Under the pieces are notes generated by a model. It was not told the origin of the DNA. It did not search any database and saw only the letters and a program-made list of their open reading frames with translations. Positions 44,647-52,837 of a stretch of DNA of 64,000 nt are shown here, piece after piece. Position 1 is the first letter of the stretch; each line of letters begins with the position of its first letter. The DNA is taken from positions 1-64,000 of the forward strand of contig WGMB01000015.1 of the NCBI GenBank assembly GCA_016125275.1, in the 5' to 3' direction. The DNA is from Acidobacteriota bacterium. GTDB lineage: Bacteria; Acidobacteriota; Terriglobia; Bryobacterales; UBA6623. Made by a program: the position numbers and the translations under genes.

Positions 44647-46353
44647 CTACTGCTCCGCCCGCACCCATTCCAGCGCCGCCCGCGCCTGGATCGACTCCAC
44701 CTGCGCGCCGTTCAGCCAGCGCAGAAAGGTCAAGCCGTCCTGATCGACCAGGAACACCTCGCCGTCGAAGTCGAGCGGGGCGGGCTGCGAGGTCGGGGCT
44801 CCTGTTTCATCGTGAGTCACCAGCCATTGCCGTCCGGCGAAGCTCCACTGCGCCAACCAGCCGTCTCCCCACTTCGCCACCGTCACCATCTGGCCGGCGG
44901 CGTCCGCCGAGGGCTCGAAATCGATGGTTCTGGCCAAGCCGATCAAGCCCTGCGCGCCAACCAGCGTCAGTCGCCGAGCCTGACGATCCAGGACCCAGGC
45001 CTGCTGAGCGCCGTCGTCGTAGGTCGGATCGCCCCGCTCAGCGGCCGCGCGCTGCGCTCCAAAGAGCTCACAGTCCGGTAGTGACCAAATCGTCGGTTCG
45101 TACTCCTTGAAGAAACAGCCGCCCGCCCGAGCGAAGTACGTTCCCCGGGGCCGCTCAGCGGCTGCCGGCGGGGCGGCGCTCGACGGTCCCCGGTCGGGTA
45201 TCACGTTGCGTTGAGAGGCGCCGCTGGGCTGCACCAGGGCCGTACTATCAAAGTAGTGAGCGCCCGGCGAAGGCCCGGTTTTCCCACCCTTGACCTCGAT
45301 GGGCGAGGACTCGAACCGGGTCACCTCGATCCGAGTCGTCAACTTCGCTGTTGGCTCCTTGGGGTCGTCGTCCACCCAGAGCGTGGAGGGCTCCTCCCCT
45401 GGACCACCCGGCCGGATCGGGCTCTGGTTCAGCAGCGCTGTTTGGATCGCCGCGTACGGTGCGTCACGGCGAAGCTGCCGTCCGCTCGGCCCGTCGAAGA
45501 TCACAACCGGCAAGCCCTTGCGGATGGATCCATCGGAAAAGCGCAGCCGGGTGTACTGATTGATCTCCTCGCAGCCGCGCTCTTCCCAGAGATAGTTGCA
45601 CCCGAGCTCTGCTCCCAGAATGCCCACAACCGTGACGGTTCCTGCGCCCGAGGCGGCGAAGGGATCGTCCCACTCCCCCGGTTCCACCCAATCCGCGTAG
45701 TCATTGTCTCGAAAGGGTTCCTTGGCGACCGCCAGGTACGGCTCGAGATTGTCCGGGTGCAACGCGGTCCAGCGCGCGCCTTGGGCTTCATAGATCCCGC
45801 TCAGCCAGCGCCTCTCGCGCATCTCGTCGGCATAGGCGCAGTCGCTGGTGACGAGCTCCGCCCGGCCGTCGCCGTTTGAGTCTCGCAGCAGGGAAGCCGG
45901 GTCCGCAAAGACCCCTTGCGTCTCGATCGTCCAAGGAATGGGCCGTCCGTCGCCTTCGAACAGCAACGCCGTCATCACGCCGCCCTCGACACAGCGGCCA
46001 TTGCCGGCCCACGCCATGGCGAACAGCAAGTCGTCCTGGCCGTTGGCGTCGAAGTCGGCCCTGTAGACCCGATGCGGCCCGTTGCTGGTCGGGAGCTCAA
46101 CCTCCCAGGGTGGGCCGGCGCCGTCCATACCCTCCGCGAATAGAGAACCGGGGCCTCGAACGCTCACCCGCGCCAAGCCCAAATCGACGGACTTGGGAGG
46201 ATCGGCCCAACCCAGCTCGCGAATCTCGGCGATCTCCTGCACGGGAAACCGCGGCGGGGCCTGCGCGCACGCCGACCCGGCCAAGACCAGCCAGCAGCCC
46301 ACCCAGCGAAAGACCATCCGACTCGCCCTCCCGCCCGATCGTACGCCGTCCAT
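44647..46353 (-). CDS. Exported hypothetical protein with EF-hand-like loops, paralogue A
   Basis: 568 residues. The signal segment is FRWVGCWLVLAGSACAQA; GGAGGAG precedes ATG 46353. Two calcium-loop-like motifs (DFDANGQDDLLF, DSNGDGRAELVT) resemble FG-GAP/VCBS or dockerin loops. The centre is Pro/Ser-rich, and the C-terminal domain (about 390-568) ends FLRWLNGAQVESIQARAALEWVR. It is a tandem paralogue of the gene at 46357 (same order, same ending), 3 bp downstream of it. No family or enzyme motif recognised; an adhesin, inhibitor or extracellular sensor are all possible. Confidence 0.65.
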   Translation of the reverse strand: MDGVRSGGRASRMVFRWVGCWLVLAGSACAQAPPRFPVQEIAEIRELGWADPPKSVDLGLARVSVRGPGSLFAEGMDGAGPPWEVELPTSNGPHRVYRADFDANGQDDLLFAMAWAGNGRCVEGGVMTALLFEGDGRPIPWTIETQGVFADPASLLRDSNGDGRAELVTSDCAYADEMRERRWLSGIYEAQGARWTALHPDNLEPYLAVAKEPFRDNDYADWVEPGEWDDPFAASGAGTVTVVGILGAELGCNYLWEERGCEEINQYTRLRFSDGSIRKGLPVVIFDGPSGRQLRRDAPYAAIQTALLNQSPIRPGGPGEEPSTLWVDDDPKEPTAKLTTRIEVTRFESSPIEVKGGKTGPSPGAHYFDSTALVQPSGASQRNVIPDRGPSSAAPPAAAERPRGTYFARAGGCFFKEYEPTIWSLPDCELFGAQRAAAERGDPTYDDGAQQAWVLDRQARRLTLVGAQGLIGLARTIDFEPSADAAGQMVTVAKWGDGWLAQWSFAGRQWLVTHDETGAPTSQPAPLDFDGEVFLVDQDGLTFLRWLNGAQVESIQARAALEWVRAEQ

Positions 46354-46356
46354 CGC

Positions 46357-48099
46357 TCACTCCTCCCCTCGCACCCACTCGAGCGTCGCCTGCGCCCGAA
46401 TCGACTCCACCGGCGCATCGTCCTCCCAGCGCAGAAAAATCAGCTCGTCCCGCGAGCTCTCGAACAATTCCCCGGCGACCTCCGCTTCCACCGGTTTCGA
46501 GAGCGGAGCCCCCTCCTGGTCGTGGTACACGAAGTACGTCCGGCCGCCAAAGGCCCACTGCGCAACCTTGCCTTCGCCCAACGACGCCACACCGATCAAC
46601 TCGCCCGGCGCACCCGGCGGAGCGGCGAGCTGCACCTCACCGTTCGGCGGGGCCGCCCACGCGGACGGCCGGATGGTGCGGCTCTGCGGGTCCACGACCG
46701 CCAGGTCGTACGAGCCCTGATCCAAGACGCGCAAGCCGCTCTCGGCGCCCGCCTGGAGGTCTCCCAGCAGGCTGCAGTCCGGCAAAACGTAGACGACCGG
46801 CGCCTCGCGAGTCCCTTGCAGCAGAAAGCACCGCCCCCCGCGGCTGAAGTAAGACCCGCGAGGCCTGTCGGGCGGTTCGGGGCGGATCGAAGGCACGGGC
46901 CGGACGATCCTGTAGCCGGGCGGGGCGACGCTGGGGATGGCATCGGAGCCGATGTCCAGGCTTTTGGGCGCCGGCGCGATGAGCTGACCGTCCGCCCGCC
47001 CGCCGCCCCAGACCCCGAGCAGCCTAGCCGCAGCAGGCGTGAGCGCGGGCGGAGGCCCTGCGGGCGGATCGGGCGCCCCTTCGGCCAGCTCGATGGGGAC
47101 GGAGCCCATGACCGACACGACAACCCGCGGCGTCGGTTCCTTTTCAGGGTCCTTTAGTCGGCTCGTCGTCCACAAATACTGCGGTCCCTGGTCCGCTCCA
47201 ATCAGCCGCACGAGGTTGCCGCCCTGCAACAAGCGATCGAGCGCCCAGCGTGGCTCCGCGAAATGGATCTGCCTGCCTTCCGGGGCGTCTTCAACGACGA
47301 CTGGCCAGCCCTCCCGGACGCGCCCGTCGGAGTAGCGCAACCGCCCCCCGTTCCGGCCCCCAGGCAGAATGCCGGTCACGCGCAGCTCGGGTCCGTCATA
47401 CAGGGTCGCGGGCGTTGACGGCTCTTCGTCAGCAGGAGGCTCTTCGAGCACATCGGCGAAGTCGCGATCCTGATATCTCTGCCGCAAAGCCAATTCGTAC
47501 GGCGCCAAAGAGCTCGGCTCGATGTGCTGCCAGTCCGGGAGGTCCGCTTCGAACACCGCACTGATCCAGCGTTGCTCCCGGCGTTCCTGCCCCACGTACG
47601 GCGACTCGCATTCGTTGGTCGCCAGCTCGGCTCGGCCGTCGCCGTCGGTGTCGAAAAGGATGGGCGAGCGGCCTTCCGGCTCCGCGAGAAAGCCGTGCGT
47701 ACCGGTTTCCCAGGGGGTCGGCCGTCCGCGCTCGTCCATCATCAGGAAAAGGAAGCCGCCACCGTCGATGCACATCCCGTTCCCGATGAACGGCAGCAGC
47801 ACCAGCAAGTCGTCCCGCCCGTTGCCGTCGAAATCCCCTCGATAGGAGGGTCGGCCGTAGATCGTGGTCCTCAGCCAGACGCGCCAGGGCAAACCTTCCG
47901 CGTCGACCCCCTCGATCACCACCCCCTCTTCCGCACTGTAGACGCGGCCGACGCCGACATCCATCCCCGCCTCGGTGAAGACCGCATCGTCGCCCCCGAT
48001 GTCGCCCAGATAGCTCATCGGAAACGGCGCCTGCCCCCAGCACCCGCCCACCAACAACAAGCAGCAACCCAGCCCACGAAATAACATGCCTGAGATCAT
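46357..48099 (-). CDS. Exported hypothetical protein with EF-hand-like loops, paralogue B
   Basis: 580 residues from ATG 48099 (another ATG at 48087). The track start at 48135 lies inside the heptad repeat array and is rejected. Signal MLFRGLGCCLLLVGGCWGQ, possibly with a lipobox at VGGC. Loops DFDGNGRDDLLVL and DTDGDGRAELAT match those of paralogue A in position, with shared Cys in GNGMCIDGGG and NECESPY. The C-terminus FLRWEDDAPVESIRAQATLEWVR matches A closely. The pair arose by tandem duplication. Function unknown. Confidence 0.65.
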   Translation of the reverse strand: MISGMLFRGLGCCLLLVGGCWGQAPFPMSYLGDIGGDDAVFTEAGMDVGVGRVYSAEEGVVIEGVDAEGLPWRVWLRTTIYGRPSYRGDFDGNGRDDLLVLLPFIGNGMCIDGGGFLFLMMDERGRPTPWETGTHGFLAEPEGRSPILFDTDGDGRAELATNECESPYVGQERREQRWISAVFEADLPDWQHIEPSSLAPYELALRQRYQDRDFADVLEEPPADEEPSTPATLYDGPELRVTGILPGGRNGGRLRYSDGRVREGWPVVVEDAPEGRQIHFAEPRWALDRLLQGGNLVRLIGADQGPQYLWTTSRLKDPEKEPTPRVVVSVMGSVPIELAEGAPDPPAGPPPALTPAAARLLGVWGGGRADGQLIAPAPKSLDIGSDAIPSVAPPGYRIVRPVPSIRPEPPDRPRGSYFSRGGRCFLLQGTREAPVVYVLPDCSLLGDLQAGAESGLRVLDQGSYDLAVVDPQSRTIRPSAWAAPPNGEVQLAAPPGAPGELIGVASLGEGKVAQWAFGGRTYFVYHDQEGAPLSKPVEAEVAGELFESSRDELIFLRWEDDAPVESIRAQATLEWVRGEE

Positions 48100-48101
48100 A
48101 C

Positions 48102-48157
48102 CCCCAATCCCAACCGCCCACTGCCCACTGCCCACTGCTCACCGCTCACCGCTCACT
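48102..48157. repeat. Heptanucleotide array, eight units
   Basis: Six exact-period 7-bp units at 48116-48157 (GCCCACT x3, GCTCACC x2, GCTCACT), preceded by two degenerate ones. On the minus strand the units read GTGRGCN, the same kind of heptad as the two arrays around the four-helix-bundle gene. It fills the gap between paralogue B and gspE. Confidence 0.85.
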
Positions 48158-48204
48158 TCCCTGCACGCTTCGCCGCCCCGGTGCGTCATCCTTAAAGACG
48201 GGAC

Positions 48205-49821
48205 ATGGCAGCGCCGGAAAACATCATCCTCGCCCCGGAATCCGAGGCCGAGCACGCGCGGGAGCTCGCGGCGCGCTACCGCTACGAGTTCATCGAGCTC
48301 AATCGCGCCCACATCGACTCCAACCTCTTCCGCTCCATCCCCGTCGAGCTCATGTTCCGCCGCAACTTCGTGCCCTTGGCCGAACGCGACGGAGCCCTCG
48401 AAATCGCCATCGCCGACCCTTCCGAGCTGCCCGCCCTCGATGAGATCTCGGCGCTGCTCGGCAAGAAGCTCCGCATCAAGGTCGCCACCCTCGCCCAGAT
48501 CACTGACCTGCTCAAGAAGACCGAGCAGTCCCAGCGCGTGCTCGAAGAGGTCACCGAAGGCTTCGTGCTCGACGTGGTCCGCGACGAGGACAACGACAAC
48601 GAGACCCTCTCCATCGAGAAGCTCACCGGCGGCGACGACATCTCGCCGGTCATCAAGCTCGTCGACACCACCATCTTCAACGCCCTCGAGCGCCGCGCCT
48701 CCGACATCCACATCGAGACCCGCAACGCCGAGGTCGCCATCAAGTACCGCATCGACGGCGTGCTGCACTACGCCATGCCGCCGATCTCCAAGGACTGGCA
48801 CGAGACCATCCTGTCGCGCATCAAGGTCATGTCGGAGCTCGACATCGCCGAGCGCCGCGTGCCCCAGGACGGCCGCTTCCGCGTCCGCTACAAAGGCCGC
48901 CAAATCGACTTCCGCGTCTCGATCATGCCCACCGTCCACGGTGAAGACGCCGTGCTGCGCGTGCTCGACAAAGAGTCGATGAGCGAGAAGTTCAAGAAGC
49001 TCTCGCTCGACGTGATCGGCTTCTCCGAACGCGACAAGCGCCGCTTCGGGCGCTACATCCGCGAGCCCTACGGCATGGTCCTGGTCACCGGCCCCACCGG
49101 CTCCGGTAAGACGACCACGCTCTACTCGGCGCTGAGCGAGATCAAGACCGACGAAGACAAGATCATCACCATCGAGGACCCGGTCGAGTACCAGCTTCAC
49201 GGCATCACCCAGATCCCGGTGAACGAGAAGAAGGGCCTGACCTTCGCCCGCGGCCTCCGCTCGATCCTGCGCCACGACCCCGACAAGATCATGGTCGGCG
49301 AGATCCGCGACCCGGAAACGGCGCAGATCGCCATCCAGTCGGCGCTCACCGGCCACTTGGTCTTCACCACCGTCCACGCCAACAACGTGGTGGACGTGCT
49401 GGGCCGCTTCCTCAACATGGGCGTGGAAGCCTACAACTTCGTCTCGGCGCTCAACTGCATCCTGGCGCAGCGGCTGGTGCGGCTCAATTGCCCGCACTGC
49501 ACCCGCCAGATCCGGCAAGACCCCGAGCTGATCGAAGAATCCCGGCTGCCGCTGGAGCAGTGGGGCGACTTCCTGTTCGCCGAGGGCGAAGGCTGCATCG
49601 AATGCTCCGGAACGGGCTTCCGCGGCCGCACGGCGATCCACGAGCTGCTGGACATGTCCGACCGCATCCGCGAGCTGATCCTGGAGCGCCGCCCCTCGTC
49701 AGAGATCATGCGCGCAGCCCGGGAAGAAGGCATGACCACCCTGCGCGAATCCGCCATCGAGCGCGTCCGCGACGGCATCACGACTTTGAGGGAGATCAAC
49801 AAGGTGACGTTTATCGAGTAG
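48205..49821 (+). CDS. Type II secretion / type IV pilus assembly ATPase
   Basis: 538 residues. An N-terminal MshEN-like domain (about 20-130) precedes the GspE/PilB ATPase: ASDIHIETRNAEVAIKYRIDGVLH, Walker A GPTGSGKTTTLY, Asp box TIEDPVEYQL, Walker B IMVGEIRDPETAQIA and the His box GHLVFTTVHANN. A zinc-binding pair of CXXC motifs (CPHC ... CIEC) near the end is typical of GspE. It powers pseudopilus or pilus assembly. It heads the operon with pilM, pilN, pilO, a PilP-like protein and a pseudopilin. Confidence 0.93.
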   Translation: MAAPENIILAPESEAEHARELAARYRYEFIELNRAHIDSNLFRSIPVELMFRRNFVPLAERDGALEIAIADPSELPALDEISALLGKKLRIKVATLAQITDLLKKTEQSQRVLEEVTEGFVLDVVRDEDNDNETLSIEKLTGGDDISPVIKLVDTTIFNALERRASDIHIETRNAEVAIKYRIDGVLHYAMPPISKDWHETILSRIKVMSELDIAERRVPQDGRFRVRYKGRQIDFRVSIMPTVHGEDAVLRVLDKESMSEKFKKLSLDVIGFSERDKRRFGRYIREPYGMVLVTGPTGSGKTTTLYSALSEIKTDEDKIITIEDPVEYQLHGITQIPVNEKKGLTFARGLRSILRHDPDKIMVGEIRDPETAQIAIQSALTGHLVFTTVHANNVVDVLGRFLNMGVEAYNFVSALNCILAQRLVRLNCPHCTRQIRQDPELIEESRLPLEQWGDFLFAEGEGCIECSGTGFRGRTAIHELLDMSDRIRELILERRPSSEIMRAAREEGMTTLRESAIERVRDGITTLREINKVTFIE

Positions 49822-49823
49822 TC

Positions 49824-49858
49824 GTCAACCGTGAACGGTGAGCCGTGAACCGTGGTTG
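49824..49858 (+). repeat. Heptanucleotide array left of the four-helix-bundle gene
   Basis: GTCAACC GTGAACG GTGAGCC GTGAACC GTGGTTG in strict 7-bp register, starting 3 bp after the gspE stop. The segment 49831-49851 matches the inverted right array (50259-50239) at 20 of 21 positions. Confidence 0.9.
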
Positions 49859-49866
49859 AGCGCCCC

Positions 49867-50223
49867 ATGCTAGTGCGATCGTTTCGAGACTCGGAGGCTT
49901 GGCAAGCGTCTCACGAGCTCACACTGAGGATCTACGGAGTGACGCGTCAGTTTCCACGCGAAGAGCTCTTCGGACTGACGAGCCAACTACGGAGGGCCGC
50001 CAGCTCGATCGCGGCCAACCTGGCGGAAGGCTACGGCAGGCACTCGAAGTCGGAGCTCCGGCGTTTCTGTCGCATCGCCAACGGCTCCCTGCACGAGACG
50101 AGCTATTTCCTTCTGCTGGCCACGGACTTGGGATACCTGGAAGAAGCAACGATGGACGATCTGACCCAGATGACGAGACGAGTCGGCCAACTCTTGGGAG
50201 GAATCGAACGCAGCCTCGGCTGA
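49867..50223 (+). CDS. Four-helix-bundle protein, IVS/S23 family
   Basis: 118 residues from ATG 49867; the track start (GTG 49852) lies within the heptad array. Family signature: FRDSEAWQASHELTLRIYGVTRQFPREELFGLTSQLRRAASSIAANLAEGYGR followed by FCRIANGSLHETSYFLLLATDLGYL. This family was named after proteins encoded in intervening sequences of 23S rRNA, and it is structurally related to the Avd protein of diversity-generating retroelements. No reverse transcriptase or variable repeat is nearby. It probably forms a pentameric, positively charged, nucleic-acid-binding barrel. Role outside rRNA unknown. Confidence 0.88.
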   Translation: MLVRSFRDSEAWQASHELTLRIYGVTRQFPREELFGLTSQLRRAASSIAANLAEGYGRHSKSELRRFCRIANGSLHETSYFLLLATDLGYLEEATMDDLTQMTRRVGQLLGGIERSLG

Positions 50224-50224
50224 G

Positions 50225-50259
50225 CCCCAACGGCTCACGGTTCACGGCTCACGGTTCAC
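50225..50259 (-). repeat. Heptanucleotide array right of the four-helix-bundle gene
   Basis: GGCTCAC GGTTCAC GGCTCAC GGTTCAC (50232-50259) plus a degenerate CCCCAAC at the left, beginning right after the stop codon. It is the inverted counterpart of the 49824-49858 array. Confidence 0.9.
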
Positions 50260-50264
50260 GAACA

Positions 50265-51164
50265 ATGCCCCTCCCCTCCCTCATCTCCGACCCGCCCCCC
50301 CTCGTCGTCTTCGAGTTCGACGAGAGCGGCGTCACCGCCGTGCGCCGCGACCCGCGCACCCTCGACGTCGTCGCCCGCGCCGAGCGCTCCTTCGCGCCCG
50401 GCGTCCTCGACGTCTCCGCCGCCCACCCCAACATCCGTGACATCGAGTCCGTCGAGACCGCCGTCGAGGAGATCCTCGTCGAGCTCGGCCCCCTGCCCCG
50501 TCCCGAGGCCGCCATCCTGCTGCCCGACGGCGCCTCCCGCCTCACCCTGCTCGACTTCACCGACCTGCCCGGCTCGGCCGAGGAGCGCCTCAAGCTCATC
50601 CGCTTCCGGCTCGTCAAATCCGTCCCATTCGACATCGACTCCGCCCGCATCGCCTACCGCGTCGACAAGGTCGAGGCCGGCCGCCGCCGTGTCTTCGTGC
50701 AGGCCCTCAGCGAGGAGTCGGTCGGCCAATACGAGCGCGCCCTCGAACGCTTCGACCTCTGGCCCGGCTACGTCGGCGGCTCCACCGCCGCGACCCTCAA
50801 CCTGCTCGAGCCCGGCGGCATGACGCTGCTTGCCAAGCTCTCCGACCGCACCCTCACCATGGCCGCCGTCGACCGCGGCCGCCTGCTGATGATCCGCACC
50901 GTCGAGACCGCCCTCAACTCCGTCGACGACGAGCGCCGCGCCTTGCAGGACCTGACCGCCGACCTCTATCCCACGCTCGTGTTCATCGCCGACACCCTCG
51001 GCGCGCCGGCCGCCCGCATCGTCATGGCCGGCTTCGGCGAGCTGCTCGAGCCGGCTCTGCGCGAGCTGCCGCACGAGCTCGGCTGCCAGGTCGCGCCGTT
51101 GGTCTCGAACTACGGGCCCGTCGGCCCGCGCGAAGCCGGCATCTGGGGGTACCTGCGCGCATGA
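50265..51164 (+). CDS. pilM: PilM/GspL-like pilus assembly ATPase-fold protein
   Basis: 299 residues from ATG 50265, directly after the heptad array. Actin-like fold similar to PilM: VVFEFDESGVTAVRRD (phosphate-1-like strand), RFRLVKSVPFDIDSARIAYRV, and the later VIAGFGEL-type turn (IVMAGFGELLEPAL). It would sit at the cytoplasmic face of the inner-membrane platform and bind PilN's N-terminal tail. Its position before pilN and pilO supports the call; sequence divergence from textbook PilM is large. Overlaps the next gene as ATGA. Confidence 0.75.
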   Translation: MPLPSLISDPPPLVVFEFDESGVTAVRRDPRTLDVVARAERSFAPGVLDVSAAHPNIRDIESVETAVEEILVELGPLPRPEAAILLPDGASRLTLLDFTDLPGSAEERLKLIRFRLVKSVPFDIDSARIAYRVDKVEAGRRRVFVQALSEESVGQYERALERFDLWPGYVGGSTAATLNLLEPGGMTLLAKLSDRTLTMAAVDRGRLLMIRTVETALNSVDDERRALQDLTADLYPTLVFIADTLGAPAARIVMAGFGELLEPALRELPHELGCQVAPLVSNYGPVGPREAGIWGYLRA

Positions 51165-51700
51165 CCTCCGCCCTGCCCCAGGTCTTTGTCGAGACGCCCC
51201 GGCTGCGCCTGCGCTCCTGGACCGAGGCCGACCTGCCCGCGCTGCATCGCAAGGTCTTCGGCGACCCGGCCGTCATGGTCTTCTCGAACGGCGTCAAGAC
51301 CCTCGAACAGGTCCGCGACTGGATCGCCGCCGACCAGGCCCGCGGCGTCGAACAGGGCTTCTCGCACTGGGCCGTCGAGCGCAAGAGCGACGACGCCTTC
51401 ATCGGGCTCTGCGGCCTCAAGCTCCAGCCCCTGGCCGAAGGCTCCTACCCCGAGGTCGGCTACCGCCTGGAGCGCGCCGCCTGGGGACGCGGCCTCGCCA
51501 CCGAAGCCGCCGGCGGCGTCCTCCAGTGGGCTTGGACGCACACCCGCTACCCGGAGATCATCGCCCTGATTCATCCTGAAAACCTTCGCTCGGTCCGCGT
51601 CGTCCAAAAGTTGGGGATGCGGCTCGGCTGGCAGACCGACTGGTACGGCATACGGCACGACGTCTACGTCGCCGAGCGGCCCGCGCGGGAGGTCGTCTAG
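51161..51700 (+). CDS. GNAT-family acetyltransferase (RimJ/RimL type)
   Basis: 179 residues. ETPRLRLRSWTEADLPAL, a conserved middle with CGLKLQPLAEGSYPEVGYRL, and the acetyl-CoA loop AWGRGLATEAAGGVLQWAW (RGLATEA) define a RimJ/RimL-like N-acetyltransferase. HPENLRSVRVVQKLGMR completes the fold. It overlaps pilM by 4 bp and pilN by 1 bp, so it is translationally embedded in the pilus operon, an unusual location. It might acetylate a pilus component, or merely be carried along. Cytoplasmic. Confidence 0.9.
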   Translation: MTSALPQVFVETPRLRLRSWTEADLPALHRKVFGDPAVMVFSNGVKTLEQVRDWIAADQARGVEQGFSHWAVERKSDDAFIGLCGLKLQPLAEGSYPEVGYRLERAAWGRGLATEAAGGVLQWAWTHTRYPEIIALIHPENLRSVRVVQKLGMRLGWQTDWYGIRHDVYVAERPAREVV

Positions 51701-52266
51701 TGCGCGCCGACATGAATCTCGCCAGCCATCCGTTCGGCCGCTCGCGGCTGTTCTGGCTGCTCAGCAGCCTCGCCGCCGCCGGCCTGCTCGCCGCCGGAGT
51801 CGCCCTTGCCATGGACTTCTCCGGCGCCCGCACGATGCCGCCCGAGATGCTCCAGACCCGCCAGAAGCTCCAGGAACAGCTCCAGCAGCTCGCCGCCGAG
51901 GAGGCCGAGCTGCGCGGCGAGTTCAACGACCCCGCCACCGTCGACATCTACGACCGCTCGCACTTCCTCAACCAGTTGCTCACCCGCAAGGGCGTCTCCT
52001 GGACCCAGACCTTCGCCGACCTGGAAGCCATCCTGCCGCCCCGCGTGCTGATGATGCAGGTGCGCCCGGAGGTCACCTTCGACAACGACGTGCAGCTCGA
52101 GATGCAGGTCGGCGCCGAGACCTGGGACGACTTCATCGAGTTCGTCTCGGCCCTCGAAGCCTCTGACAAGTTCAAGCAGCCCAACGTGCGCGGCTACAGC
52201 CCGCCCAACGACAACGAGCCCTACTTCCGCTTCCAGCTCACGGTGGACTATGCCCAGCAACTCTGA
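51700..52266 (+). CDS. pilN: PilN-like inner-membrane platform protein
   Basis: 188 residues from GTG 51700 (overlap TAGTG) or ATG 51712. It starts with MNLASHPFGRSR, similar to the PilM-binding motif INLLP of PilN, then one transmembrane helix (FWLLSSLAAAGLLAAGVALA), a coiled coil (RQKLQEQLQQLAAEEAELRGEF), and a PilN ferredoxin-like domain (TFADLEAILPPRVLMMQVRPE). It links PilM in the cytoplasm to PilO in the periplasm. Confidence 0.82.
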   Translation: MRADMNLASHPFGRSRLFWLLSSLAAAGLLAAGVALAMDFSGARTMPPEMLQTRQKLQEQLQQLAAEEAELRGEFNDPATVDIYDRSHFLNQLLTRKGVSWTQTFADLEAILPPRVLMMQVRPEVTFDNDVQLEMQVGAETWDDFIEFVSALEASDKFKQPNVRGYSPPNDNEPYFRFQLTVDYAQQL

Positions 52267-52837
52267 CAATCGGCCCAGGGTCGGCGGGGCCTGGCTGCGC
52301 AAGGTCCCCCGCAACCGCGTCGTCGGCGCGCTGGCCGCCGTCGCCGTCTGCGAGCTCGCCTTTTGGTTCCTCGCCGTGCGGCCGCTGGCCGACCAGGAGC
52401 TCGAGCAGCAGCAGTTGCTCGCCAGCCTGGCCCAGCAGGTGCAGCAGCGGCAGGCTTCGGTGGAGCGCCTGCGGGCCGCCTCCGCCGCGATCCATGAAGC
52501 CCAGGGCGAGGGCGACGAGCTGCTCGACGAGCTGACCTTCGACCGCCAAACCACCTTCTCCGAGCTGCTCACCGAGCTCGGCCGCGCCGCCAAGGAAGCC
52601 GGCGTCGAGGTCCGCGAGACCAACTACCAGAGCGACACCATCGACGGCAACGAGCGCTACGGCATGGTCTCCATCAGCGCCAACTTCCGCGGCGAGTACG
52701 AGAACCTCGTCAAGTTGCTCAACCTGCTCGACCACTCCGAGAAGTTCCTCATCGTGGAGCGCCTCGGCGCGGCGCCCCGCGAAGAGGGCGGCCTCCAAAT
52801 CACCATGCGCGTAGACGCCTTCGTTCGGAACCTATGA
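52250..52837 (+). CDS. pilO: PilO-like inner-membrane platform protein
   Basis: 195 residues. Short cytoplasmic N-terminus, one transmembrane helix (VVGALAAVAVCELAFWFLAV), periplasmic coiled coil rich in Gln (DQELEQQQLLASLAQQVQQRQ), and a ferredoxin-like domain with FSELLTELGRAAKEAGVEV and YENLVKLLNLLDHSEKFLIVE, as in PilO. Overlaps pilN by 17 bp and the next gene by 4 bp. It partners PilN in the alignment complex. Confidence 0.82.
   Translation: MPSNSDNRPRVGGAWLRKVPRNRVVGALAAVAVCELAFWFLAVRPLADQELEQQQLLASLAQQVQQRQASVERLRAASAAIHEAQGEGDELLDELTFDRQTTFSELLTELGRAAKEAGVEVRETNYQSDTIDGNERYGMVSISANFRGEYENLVKLLNLLDHSEKFLIVERLGAAPREEGGLQITMRVDAFVRNL

Larger units (their letters stand above)
49824..50259 (+). 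mobile_element. Putative heptad-flanked IVS cassette
   Basis: The four-helix-bundle gene with its two inverted heptad arrays forms a unit of about 436 bp inserted between gspE and pilM, genes that are usually adjacent in this operon type. No transposase is present. The base composition is lower in G+C than the pilus genes. Mobility is inferred from position and symmetric flanks only; target duplications were not identified. Confidence 0.45.

Noticed and set aside
48100-48135. Upstream start of paralogue B (MGSGQWAVGIGG)
   Set aside because: The residues are a translation of the heptad array; ATG 48099 begins the signal peptide.
48116-48157. Possible CRISPR array
   Set aside because: Units are 7 bp with no spacers, so not CRISPR.
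49867-50223. Diversity-generating retroelement accessory gene (avd)
   Set aside because: No reverse transcriptase, template repeat or variable repeat found nearby; the sequence fits the IVS/S23 branch better.
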